NCBI GenBank assembly: GCA_005240105.1 | Contig: SBAT01000347.1 | Coordinates: 1 to 21,003, forward strand | From: Chloroflexota bacterium | Lineage (GTDB): Bacteria; Cyanobacteriota; Vampirovibrionia; Obscuribacterales; Obscuribacteraceae | Direction of reading: 5' to 3' | DNA: 21,003 nucleotides | Part shown: piece after piece, positions 8,535-15,204 of the stretch | Layout: each line of letters opens with the position of its first letter | How positions within the stretch are numbered: position 1 is the first letter of the stretch | Notes under the pieces: model-generated | What the model saw: only the letters and a program-made list of their open reading frames with translations | Databases searched by the model: none | What the model was told of the DNA's origin: nothing | Translations under genes and position numbers: made by a program

Positions 8535-8788
8535 TGTGTATATATCTTTTCGCGAATGGTTTGACTACCGACTTCGCCTGGTAAAAGAATGGGTTGGGAC
8601 ACCCGATACAAGCTGACTTTTATTGGCGGATTGTCTTGGTCGAAGTTGCAGCGTGCGGCGTATGCTGCAGCCCCCGGCAGAGTAAGGGGAAACTGCTCTG
8701 CCCTTGCCACATAAGATTGCCAATATTGGTAGCGTACTTTGACCTGTGGCAGCCAGAAGTCCCCATTTGTGCCCTCGCCTTTGTATGA
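8531..8788 (-). pseudogene. 3' remainder of the module B HTTM-partner gene after an in-frame TAA
   Basis: Reading on past the TAA at 8791-8789 in the same frame gives 85 further codons and then TGA at 8533-8531. The translation matches the C-terminal half of the other partner proteins: a segment equivalent to Y-F-V-W-D-P-Q reads R-Y-Q-Y-W-Q-S-Y, followed by L-P-G-A-A-A-Y-A-A, N-P-P-I-K-V-S-L-Y-R and I-L-L-P-G. The terminal ATGA overlap with the HTTM start is preserved. So 9043-8531 (171 codons) is one ancestral gene with a single nonsense codon and no frameshift. There is no ATG or ribosome site at the beginning of this part. It is missed by simple ORF calling. Confidence 0.75.
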
Positions 8789-9043
8789 TTACTGCTGCGG
8801 AAATTTCCAGGTCTTAACTTGTCCGTCAGTAAAAGTAATATCTGCCTCTAGTGAATAGTTTTCCTTCGGCGGTGTTGGCGAAAACATATTGAAGCGGCAA
8901 GAGAGGCTTGCATAATCCAATACAGGACTAATAGCTTCAAACCAGGCATCGCGCAGTGGCGATTGCGGGCTGCAGACAACTAAATCGGCGGCTAAGAACG
9001 CCACAATGAATACACTAATCAGCCACTCGCTTATGCTTGTCAT
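8789..9043 (-). CDS. HTTM-partner protein N-terminal half, module B, ended by premature TAA
   Basis: 84 aa. A membrane anchor (S-V-F-I-V-A-F-L-A-A-D-L-V-V) precedes S-P-Q-S-P-L-R-D, then F-N-M-F-S-P-T-P-P-K-E-N, F-T-D-G and W-K-F-P, the conserved first half of the partner family. TAA follows two codons after W-K-F-P, where the other copies continue for about 95 residues. The ATG at 9043 has only a weak upstream purine stretch. It is the first gene of the minus-strand operon and diverges from the module C partner, with 77 bases between the start codons. A short anchored product could still be made, but it would lack the C-terminal half. Confidence 0.7.
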   Translation of the reverse strand: MTSISEWLISVFIVAFLAADLVVCSPQSPLRDAWFEAISPVLDYASLSCRFNMFSPTPPKENYSLEADITFTDGQVKTWKFPQQ

Positions 9044-9063
9044 CTGGTTGCTTACCCCATGCC

Positions 9064-9093
9064 TTGACAGTTTAGCGCAACTAGATCCATGAT
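9064..9093 (+). promoter_or_regulatory. Sigma-70-type promoter for modules C and D
   Basis: TTGACA at 9064-9069 is a perfect -35 box; CATGAT at 9088-9093 (18-base spacer) matches 4 of 6 -10 positions. It would start RNA near 9100, about 20 bases before the ATG at 9121. It lies in the 77-base divergent gap between the minus- and plus-strand operons. No equally clear promoter was seen for the minus strand. Confidence 0.5.
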
Positions 9094-9120
9094 GGCTTAC
9101 AGTGCCTTTGAAAGATTGTC

Positions 9121-9672
9121 ATGCCAAGGTTAACGACTGCGCATCTCTCATTTGATTTGATCAAAAGGATCTTGTTGAGCATCCTGGTGGCGGTCTACAT
9201 CGTGGCTTCCATTATTGCCGGTTCGCCTTATTCGCCTTTGACCGGATCTTGGACCAAATTTTTCAAGCCGACATTTAACTATTTGGGACTCTTCAACAAT
9301 TTTGGTGTGTTCTCACCGGACCCGGCAAAATACAACCAAGAGTTTCGGGCCGTAATTAAATTCCAAGATGGAAAGACCGTTACTTGGAAATTCCCGAGTT
9401 TGCTTGACTATAAGAATGATGATGTGATGAAACAGCTAAAGCTGCCCTGGGTTGAATGGGAGTACTACTTTGTTTGGGATCCACAGAATGTAGTTTTGCT
9501 TCCTGATGCTGCAAAGTACATTGCCTACATCCATCGAAATCCAAGTAATCAGCCAGTGCAAGTGGATATCTATAGAGAGCACCAAAACATTTCTGTCCCT
9601 GGGGTGGCAGACGTTGCGCCAGTCTGCGATCTAATACTCAAATATCCTGTTGAAGATGAGGATATACGATGA
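9121..9672 (+). CDS. HTTM-partner protein (single membrane anchor), module C
   Basis: 183 aa, the most complete-looking member of the partner family. Membrane segment at about 17-34 (I-L-L-S-I-L-V-A-V-Y-I-V-A-S-I-I-A), then S-P-Y-S-P-L-T, Y-L-G-L-F-N-N-F, F-S-P-D-P-A-K-Y-N-Q-E-F, F-Q-D-G-K-T-V-T-W-K-F-P, L-P-D-A-A-K-Y-I-A and Q-P-V-Q-V-D-I-Y. The C-terminal domain has no cysteine pair or recognised catalytic motif in its conserved positions, so a structural or substrate-binding role is more likely than catalysis. It ends in ATGA (9669-9672), shared with the HTTM start. First gene of a four-gene plus-strand operon behind the promoter at 9064-9093. Confidence 0.85.
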   Translation: MPRLTTAHLSFDLIKRILLSILVAVYIVASIIAGSPYSPLTGSWTKFFKPTFNYLGLFNNFGVFSPDPAKYNQEFRAVIKFQDGKTVTWKFPSLLDYKNDDVMKQLKLPWVEWEYYFVWDPQNVVLLPDAAKYIAYIHRNPSNQPVQVDIYREHQNISVPGVADVAPVCDLILKYPVEDEDIR

Positions 9673-10937
9673 GTTTGAGGGACTTGTGGTTAGCCTGGAA
9701 TAAATTTTGGTTTGCTGCCGGATCTCCTATACCGATGGCATTGTTTCGTATAGCCATAGGATTTTTGGTGCTCGTATTTTATTGGTGGATATCACCGGAG
9801 GCGACAACGTTTTTTGGAACGAATCCAATTGTGGCGCCTGCTACTGTCGAGCGCTGGATGGGTAGTCCGCAATTGGATGTGCTGTCATTTTTGCCCAGTG
9901 ATAATTCTTGGTTGCATGGAGCGCTTATTCTTTTGGTAGTCTCAGGAATTTGTCTGATACTGGGAATTTTTTCCAGGTTGAATGCATTTATTGTTTATTT
10001 AATCATGCTTTCGTTGGACAGTCGCAATCACTTTGTCTTGAATACAGGCATCAAGATAATGATCATCATGACCTTGTTTTTGGTTGTGTCGCGCTGTGGC
10101 GAAGCCCTTTCATTCAAGAGGCTATTCCGCATCTGGCGCAAGGAGAATCCGGAATTTGGTCCGGCAAAGGATGGCAGCATCTTTGGCCAACGGCTAATGC
10201 AGGTGCAAATGGCTTTGGTCTATTGGAGTGCCGCCGCATGCAAACTGCATGGTGCTGCCTGGATAGATGGGACGGCTGTCTATTATGCAGTGCACCTGAC
10301 GCAGTTCCAACGCTTTACTGCGCCATTTCTTGACCAAATCTGGGTAAGTCGAGTACTTAGTTGGGGGACTCTTGCTTTTGAACTCTCATTTCCCTTTCTC
10401 GTTTGGATAAAAGAATTTCGTTATCCACTTTTATTAGCTGGTGTTCTTTTCCATACGGGATTGGATTGGGCAATGGTAATTCCGCTCTTTCAGCTCGTTA
10501 TGTTGTCCGGATATATTTGCTTTATCGACGCTGCGGATTTTAGAAAGGCGAAGGCCGGCATTCAAGGATTGTCGCGTCGCTTCATCAAGACTTCGCCTCT
10601 TGTTGTATATGATCGAGATTCCGGCGTTGCAGTGCGTTTGGCAGAGACAATTCGAAGACTGGATGTATTCAATTGTATCGAGCGTGTCGAATTGCAAGTT
10701 TTGCAGGATCGCACTCCAACAAGTCCGCCAGTTAGCGCGATGAAATCAGCGACTGGAGTATTTGTTTTGAATTCGGCAAAAACTGCATGGCTGTCGGGGA
10801 TTGACGCAGTGCGACGAGTGTATTTGTATTTGCCTCTGTTGTGGTTGTTGTTGCCGGTGTTTTTCTTGCCGGGAGCAAAGCTAGTAGTCACACAGCTTGG
10901 CTCAAGGCTTAGAAGTATCTACCAAGGAGCCATTTAG
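9669..10937 (+). CDS. HTTM domain protein with degenerate C-terminal DCC (DUF393) domain, module C
   Basis: 422 aa. The membrane HTTM part (about 1-290) has R-C-G-E-A-L-S-F-K at 142-150 and Y-W-S-A-A-A-C-K-L-H-G-A-A-W-I-D-G-T-A, with K192 at the gamma-carboxylase base position. Residues 309-420 match a DCC family thiol-disulfide oxidoreductase domain: V-V-Y-D-R-D-S-G-V-A in place of V-V-Y-D-G-D-C-G-F-C, then E-T-I-R-R-L-D-V-F, S-G-I-D-A, and L-P-L-L-W-L-L-L-P near the end. Both redox cysteines are replaced (S318, A321), so disulfide chemistry is not expected. HTTM-DCC fusion is a known arrangement; loss of both cysteines is the odd point. Confidence 0.88.
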   Translation: MSLRDLWLAWNKFWFAAGSPIPMALFRIAIGFLVLVFYWWISPEATTFFGTNPIVAPATVERWMGSPQLDVLSFLPSDNSWLHGALILLVVSGICLILGIFSRLNAFIVYLIMLSLDSRNHFVLNTGIKIMIIMTLFLVVSRCGEALSFKRLFRIWRKENPEFGPAKDGSIFGQRLMQVQMALVYWSAAACKLHGAAWIDGTAVYYAVHLTQFQRFTAPFLDQIWVSRVLSWGTLAFELSFPFLVWIKEFRYPLLLAGVLFHTGLDWAMVIPLFQLVMLSGYICFIDAADFRKAKAGIQGLSRRFIKTSPLVVYDRDSGVAVRLAETIRRLDVFNCIERVELQVLQDRTPTSPPVSAMKSATGVFVLNSAKTAWLSGIDAVRRVYLYLPLLWLLLPVFFLPGAKLVVTQLGSRLRSIYQGAI

Positions 10938-10956
10938 GAACCTAGTGGGATTGCCA

Positions 10957-11502
10957 ATGTTTAAATGGGTAAAAGCTATATTGATGGTTGTAATAACCGC
11001 CTATGTGGTCTCCGCGTTTATTGTCGCTTCTCCGGAGTCGAGCTTTCGTAACTGGTATGCAAGTGCAGTTAAGCCATTTCTTCATTATTTCGGACTCTAC
11101 AATACTTTTGCTCCATTTTCGCCAGATCCACCACAACGCAATGAAAAATTTGATGCCATAGTCAGAATCGACGATGGAACTACTAAGACCTGGACTAATT
11201 TAACAGCACAAAATAGTACTGAAGTCGGCGGAGTCGTGACGCATTCGGTAGACCGTTGGCGTCAAATGCTTTGGCCAGTGTACTGGAGTAGTGTCACTAC
11301 GACGCAAGAACAGTTGGTTGACGCGGCCAGGTTTGTAGCGAAGTTGTTTGATAATGGTCGAAACAGACCTGTTGAAGTGCGTCTTTTTAAGGAAGAGATT
11401 CCCATTGTCTTTCCGACTGGGGTTGTTGACAAAGTGCCTACAATGCCACCAAAGAGAGTTGAACTTATCAGGTATCGAGTTGCTCCAGAGGATCTTAAAT
11501 GA
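10957..11502 (+). CDS. HTTM-partner protein (single membrane anchor), module D
   Basis: 181 aa from ATG 10957; a GTG at 10945 with AGGA just upstream is a possible alternative. An earlier TTG inside the HTTM gene is unlikely, because homologues begin just before the membrane segment. Anchor I-L-M-V-V-I-T-A-Y-V-V-S-A-F-I-V is followed by S-P-E-S-S-F-R-N, F-G-L-Y-N-T-F, F-S-P-D-P-P-Q-R-N-E-K-F, D-D-G and T-W. The W-K-F-P motif is lost here (W-T-N-L-T), and the C-terminus is a little longer than in module C. It begins 19 bases after the upstream HTTM stop and ends with ATGA into the next HTTM gene. Confidence 0.82.
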   Translation: MFKWVKAILMVVITAYVVSAFIVASPESSFRNWYASAVKPFLHYFGLYNTFAPFSPDPPQRNEKFDAIVRIDDGTTKTWTNLTAQNSTEVGGVVTHSVDRWRQMLWPVYWSSVTTTQEQLVDAARFVAKLFDNGRNRPVEVRLFKEEIPIVFPTGVVDKVPTMPPKRVELIRYRVAPEDLK

Positions 11503-12704
11503 GACTGAAGCAATTGTGGCAGGCGTGGGAAGACTTTTGGCTTATGCCAGGATCTCCTGTTCCGGTTGCGCTTTTTCGCATAATTTGGGGCGCGTTAATT
11601 CTCATGTTCTGTTGGTGGATACAACCGGAGCTGGCGACCTATTTTGGACAAGATGCGATCATGTCGCCTGCAACGTCGGCTCTATATTGGGGCACGGCGC
11701 GGCTAGATGTTCTTTCATTATTGCCGAGTGATGACGTCTGGTTATTGCGCATGCACGTGTTACTAACAGTTGCTGCAATTTGTCTTGCGTTTGGTTTTTG
11801 CTCCCGCACGAGCGCCTTTGTTGTCTATATTCTATTGCTTTCACTGGTAAGTCGTAATTGGTGCATACTCAAACTTGTTGGCGACATTATGCTTGTTATG
11901 ACGTTGTTCTTGGTTCTTTCCCCGTGTGGGTCTGCTCTGTCGTTAGATCGCATATTGTCCCTTTGGATTAAGAAACGGCCGGAATACGGTCCTGCTAAAC
12001 CGTGCAACTTGATTGGACAACGCCTGATCCAAATTCAGATGGCAATTATCTACTGGAGTGCCTTTTCGTCTAAGTTGCACGGCTTAGCGTGGATTGATGG
12101 TTCGGCAGTGTACTACGCCATTCATTGGTATCCGAACTACTCGGAATTTCCTTTTCGTCCAATACTTGAGAATGTGTTAGTGTGCAAAGTCTTCAGTTGG
12201 CTCACGCTAGTTATCGAATTTGCGCTGTTTACTTTGGTTTGGGTTAAAGAACTGTGTTATCCAATTTTGCTGGTTGGACTAATTTTTCACATTGGGTTGT
12301 CCGTTGGGGTATTCATCCCCCTATTGCAAGCTCTCATGGTGGCACCTTACATTACCTTTGTAAGAGCTGATGATTTGGGTCGATTGATGGAATGGATTCG
12401 CAGATCTATTCGTGGTCTCAACCTGTCGATATTGGTCGTTGCCTATGATGACTCGCTTGATGCAAATTGCAGGTTGGCAGAAACGATTCGCCGTCTGGAT
12501 GTTTTTCGGCTTGTCGATTTGATGCCGATGAGATCGGAGCAGGTTAAGAGTGGAAATATTGGTTTGCTGAACGGGGCGGCACTATTTCGGCCGCTTGTGG
12601 CTCGTTTGCCGTTGCTTTGGCTGTGCCCCTTGTGGTTGCTTCCCGGCGTCGACAAGCTAGTAATGAGAATTGGTAGGGAAATTGTGAGATGCTATGACGC
12701 ATAG
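11499..12704 (+). CDS. HTTM domain protein with degenerate C-terminal DCC (DUF393) domain, module D
   Basis: 401 aa. HTTM part: S-P-C-G-S-A-L-S-L-D-R at 141-151 and Y-W-S-A-F-S-S-K-L-H-G-L-A-W-I-D-G-S-A, with K192 at the carboxylase base position. The DCC-like tail starts at about 312: V-A-Y-D-D-S-L-D-A-N-C-R, where one cysteine (C324) survives next to a one-residue length change and the first redox cysteine is absent; E-T-I-R-R-L-D-V-F and L-P-L-L-W-L-C-P follow. The inner loop of the tail is shorter than in module C. Last gene of the plus-strand operon. No strong terminator follows it before the promoter of the next gene. Confidence 0.88.
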   Translation: MRLKQLWQAWEDFWLMPGSPVPVALFRIIWGALILMFCWWIQPELATYFGQDAIMSPATSALYWGTARLDVLSLLPSDDVWLLRMHVLLTVAAICLAFGFCSRTSAFVVYILLLSLVSRNWCILKLVGDIMLVMTLFLVLSPCGSALSLDRILSLWIKKRPEYGPAKPCNLIGQRLIQIQMAIIYWSAFSSKLHGLAWIDGSAVYYAIHWYPNYSEFPFRPILENVLVCKVFSWLTLVIEFALFTLVWVKELCYPILLVGLIFHIGLSVGVFIPLLQALMVAPYITFVRADDLGRLMEWIRRSIRGLNLSILVVAYDDSLDANCRLAETIRRLDVFRLVDLMPMRSEQVKSGNIGLLNGAALFRPLVARLPLLWLCPLWLLPGVDKLVMRIGREIVRCYDA

Positions 12705-12750
12705 TAGAATGCAAGAAAAAAGCAAGATGGCATTGTCAATCGGTTAATTT

Positions 12751-12759
12751 TGATAGAAT
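12751..12759 (+). promoter_or_regulatory. Extended -10 promoter of the coiled-coil gene
   Basis: TGATAGAAT is an extended -10 element (TG, one base, TAGAAT matching 5 of 6). TTGTCA at 12733-12738 could act as -35 but with a short 15-base spacer. RNA would begin near 12766 and have a leader of about 70 bases. Confidence 0.45.
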
Positions 12760-12790
12760 CGATGTAAAGGCTTTGAACTTTTTACCAGTT

Positions 12791-12830
12791 TTCCCGTCTT
12801 TATTAGTAGTAAGACACATGCGGGAAGGAG
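12791..12830 (+). promoter_or_regulatory. Leader hairpin overlapping the Shine-Dalgarno site
   Basis: TTCCCG (12791-12796) can pair with CGGGAA (12821-12826), extended inside by TCTT (12797-12800) with AAGA (12811-12814). The right arm runs into the ribosome site AAGGAG (12825-12830), 9 bases before ATG 12840, so folding could reduce translation. The pairing is imperfect and its role is inferred. Confidence 0.35.
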
Positions 12831-12839
12831 AGCTAATAA

Positions 12840-13208
12840 ATGAGTACCGAGATTAAACTATTGGAGTCAATTAGGGACAAACTCGACACTGGGTTTCAGT
12901 TACTTGCGGGGCAGATCGGCGAGACTAACGTCAGGATTGGTTCTCTTGAGACTGGACTGGGAGCGAAGATAGACGCAACCAACGCCAGGATTGGTTCGCT
13001 TGAAACTGGATTGGTAGTACGGATCGATGAGACCAACGCTAGGCTCGGCAATGTAGAACGACAGCTGGAAGTGACTAATCATCAGTTGGATACTTTGGTG
13101 CAAATGCAGTCAGACAGCTCTATTACACTGAGCAGTCGAGCTGATAAGGCTGACAAACGAATTGGGTCCTTGGAACATCGCGTGGACAAACTTGAAGACG
13201 TCGGCTGA
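12840..13208 (+). CDS. Small coiled-coil protein with three 18-residue repeats
   Basis: 122 aa, no signal peptide, no cysteine. Nearly the whole chain is predicted helical and heptad-like. Three tandem units begin at E-T-N-V-R-I-G, A-T-N-A-R-I-G and E-T-N-A-R-L-G, exactly 54 bases apart (12924, 12978, 13032); a fourth echo K-R-I-G-S-L-E occurs near the C-terminus. An 18-residue period equals one heptad plus one hendecad (five helical turns), which predicts a nearly straight rather than supercoiled bundle. The gene stands alone with its own promoter and terminator. Similar low-complexity coiled-coil proteins are common in bacteria and phage tails, so function cannot be assigned. Confidence 0.75.
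   Translation: MSTEIKLLESIRDKLDTGFQLLAGQIGETNVRIGSLETGLGAKIDATNARIGSLETGLVVRIDETNARLGNVERQLEVTNHQLDTLVQMQSDSSITLSSRADKADKRIGSLEHRVDKLEDVG
12924..13085 (+). repeat. Three tandem 54-bp coding repeats
   Basis: Units start at 12924, 12978 and 13032 with the core AC(T/C)AACG(T/C)(C/T)AGG. The first two are nearly identical for about 35 bases; the third has diverged, most strongly after the core. They encode the 18-residue helical repeat. Confidence 0.6.
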
Positions 13209-13230
13209 TAGTCTGCGTCTTAATTCCTGC

Positions 13231-13263
13231 ACAAGAAGCCGTATGTGGAGTACGGCTTCTTGT
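13231..13263. terminator. Bidirectional terminator, perfect 13-bp stem
   Basis: ACAAGAAGCCGTA (13231-13243) pairs exactly with TACGGCTTCTTGT (13251-13263) around a 7-base loop. It sits between the convergent coiled-coil gene and the minus-strand operon end. The T-rich right arm serves the plus strand; the minus strand lacks a long T run. Confidence 0.7.
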
Positions 13264-13283
13264 TGTAGACGCTCTATGAAAAG

Positions 13284-13997
13284 TTAGAGCGTGAAGGGGT
13301 CGATCTTTGCTCTTTCGTTGTAGTCGAGCGGGTGGATATACACTGAGAAAGCCATAATATCTGTGTTCCAACCGAAAAGAAGGATGTCTTTTGTCGGGAG
13401 CAAGGTGTTTCTGACCAATTCAGCTACGGCCTCAACTTTTCCTGGAAAGGGGAGGAATTCAGTCAGTTGAATGAAGAGAGAATCTGCTGCTATGGCTGTA
13501 GCGTGTCCACCATGCATCACTTTCAATGTTGCCCCAGGACTCAATTGTGGCAGTGCAGCGGCGATCGCATAATAGAACTGTTGGAAGATACGACCTTTTT
13601 CAATTAAGAAGACGTGGTCAAGATCGTTCTTCGCAACACCTCTGTGGTAGTTGTTATCGCGCTCTATGTAGCCAGCTGAAGCCAAAAGGTCGATCGTCGC
13701 AGTGATTTCCTCTTCCGATGCCTTGGTCTCTAATTGATCTTTGAGAGTTAGATAGGCGGCGGCTCGATTCTTCGCCTCGTCCAATGAGAGATAGATCGAA
13801 GTGTCATATTCCTTGCGCTCATTCTCCCACCAGTCTTTTTCCCGGCTCCATTTGAACTTCTCTGTCAAATAACCAGAGCCAGCCGTAATCGCCCACGACT
13901 TCTTGCCGGTGGCTTTATTGGTGACAGGCGCGAGCCAAATGTCTTCATTGGCGATGCGCATTTTTATATCGAGGACAAATTTTGGTTGATCAGGCAT
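13284..13997 (-). CDS. Unrecognised soluble protein, last gene of the minus-strand operon
   Basis: 237 aa, no signal peptide or membrane segment. The ATG is well supported by AAGGAG 8 bases upstream. Tryptophan- and lysine-rich N-terminal half (W-L-A-P-V-T, K-S-W-A-I, K-W-S-R-E-K-D-W-W-E-N-E), then a helical part with D-E-A-K-N-R-A-A-A-Y, and a small mixed C-terminal domain. No motif is recognised. The stretch E-E-I-T-A-T-I-D-L-L-A-S-A-G-Y-I could be a winged-helix-like segment, but this is weak. It lies 50 bases after the cupin gene and probably shares its transcript. Ends 20 bases before the bidirectional terminator. Confidence 0.7.
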   Translation of the reverse strand: MPDQPKFVLDIKMRIANEDIWLAPVTNKATGKKSWAITAGSGYLTEKFKWSREKDWWENERKEYDTSIYLSLDEAKNRAAAYLTLKDQLETKASEEEITATIDLLASAGYIERDNNYHRGVAKNDLDHVFLIEKGRIFQQFYYAIAAALPQLSPGATLKVMHGGHATAIAADSLFIQLTEFLPFPGKVEAVAELVRNTLLPTKDILLFGWNTDIMAFSVYIHPLDYNERAKIDPFTL

Positions 13998-14047
13998 AGA
14001 TGTTTCTCCTTAAGGTATCCAGTAGCTTGGACAGGATGGTGCGATCG

Positions 14048-14458
14048 TTAGAGTTTGTCGGCATCAGCAAGATCTACCAGGCGATGGTCGTCCGGTGTCC
14101 AGGCGGGGAAGGCATCGACTTCTACCCAGACCTCGTTGCCTGTTGCGCAATGAATGGTGCCTGGATATATGGTTAACGATTCTCCTTCTGCAAGACGGCG
14201 AGGTGTGAGAATGATGCTGCCAGCCTTGTCTCGGCTGTCGGTCTCGACGAGCAATTCCCCTTTTAGTACGCGATATTTTTCAATGGTGCGTAGATGGTAG
14301 TGCAAGTCTGATGCCGAGATAACGGCAATTGCGCGACTGCCGCCTTCAATTGGACCGAGTTCGCAAATAATCTCACGCGGATTGTCCTCCGGTAGACAAA
14401 TTATTTTGCAGCCCGGATATGTTTTTTCCAGTTCTTGAATTATTCGATTCTTGTTCAT
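14048..14458 (-). CDS. Small metal-type cupin protein
   Basis: 136 aa. Start chosen at ATG 14458 (M-N-K-N-R-I-I), which has GGAG 8 bases upstream; a longer frame reaching 14689 would overlap the upstream gene and has no homology-like sequence. Cupin motif 1: H53-Y-H55-x4-E60-x6-G67, an exact HxHx4Ex6G fit. Motif 2: G92-x6-P99-G100-x2-H103. All four usual metal ligands (two His, Glu, His) are present, so a metal-binding single-domain cupin is expected. The acidic, lysine-poor C-terminus follows W-V-E-V-D-A-F-P-A-W. Sugar isomerase-like or small-molecule binding roles are possible; the substrate cannot be read from the sequence. Confidence 0.8.
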   Translation of the reverse strand: MNKNRIIQELEKTYPGCKIICLPEDNPREIICELGPIEGGSRAIAVISASDLHYHLRTIEKYRVLKGELLVETDSRDKAGSIILTPRRLAEGESLTIYPGTIHCATGNEVWVEVDAFPAWTPDDHRLVDLADADKL

Positions 14459-14484
14459 TTTGGTGACTCCGAGGAAGGAAGGGT

Positions 14485-15204
14485 TTAAAGGTGTACGCTG
14501 GCTATTATCAGGAGTATGAAAGCTCCAAGGGCAGCTGCCAGGTTTACCAACGAACCAGAGAAAATACCTAAAGTAATAGCGCCGCGTCGAGCAAGGAAAC
14601 GTGCATGCTGGTAGATCATGATTGGAATGTTGACAAAGGCGCCTATTGTAAGTATGGGCATCAAAAAGATTGGGAACATCAGTCCCCACACTATTAAATC
14701 CATACGCGCCGCAAACTCAATATTGACGAACATCAGTGCTATGGACATCAGCAGAGATGCTGTCCCAGCCAAGAATATGCCAAGACCGACCTTCTCGTAC
14801 TTGCGCACGGTGTCGGCTTCGCCGAGGTGGACTATCTGAGAGGTACGTGCTGCTACTTTGGTCTTTGATACTTGTACTTTTATCGTGCGTTGGACGTCTT
14901 CGCTGTTTTCGCCGGCTTCATCCCAATTGCAGCCTTCGAACGCGATTTCGTCGGAGCCGTCGACGTTGAGTGTTCTGTAGATGTCTCGGGTGTTGATTCC
15001 GTTCTCAATCGAGCTGGTGACTCCGACAAATAATTCTTGTGGGAAGTGCGGTGGTGCAAAACCCATATTTCTGTAGATGATGTGGATTTCCTGGTCGGGT
15101 GCAGGTGTGAAGACACCATCCGCATTTAACGGCAGTATGGACAGCCCTTGGTCAAGTGATTGGGTCAGATCAATGACGATCGGAGCTGGAATTGAATTGG
15201 TCAT
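14485..15204 (-). CDS. Unrecognised protein with C-terminal membrane domain
   Basis: 239 aa. Residues 1-138 are soluble, beta-rich and acidic (Q-E-I-H-I-I-Y-R-N, F-V-G-V-T-S-S-I, E-I-A-F-E-G-C-N-W). Hydrophobic segments lie at 139-160, 169-197 (long enough for one or two spans) and 208-237. There is no signal peptide, so the soluble part is probably cytoplasmic. Start at ATG 15204 with GAGG about 10 bases upstream, overlapping the end of the preceding gene by 35 bases. Family not recognised. Confidence 0.7.
   Translation of the reverse strand: MTNSIPAPIVIDLTQSLDQGLSILPLNADGVFTPAPDQEIHIIYRNMGFAPPHFPQELFVGVTSSIENGINTRDIYRTLNVDGSDEIAFEGCNWDEAGENSEDVQRTIKVQVSKTKVAARTSQIVHLGEADTVRKYEKVGLGIFLAGTASLLMSIALMFVNIEFAARMDLIVWGLMFPIFLMPILTIGAFVNIPIMIYQHARFLARRGAITLGIFSGSLVNLAAALGAFILLIIASVHL

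Noticed and set aside
10897..10956. Earlier TTG start for the module D partner
   Set aside because: Lies inside the HTTM gene, and the added residues do not match other partners, which begin just before the membrane segment.
12924..13085. CRISPR-like or non-coding tandem repeat
   Set aside because: The 54-base repeats are continuous, in frame, without spacers, and encode helical repeats.
14459..14689. N-terminal extension of the cupin frame
   Set aside because: Overlaps the upstream membrane protein gene; a better start with GGAG is at 14458, and the extension reads as out-of-frame sequence.
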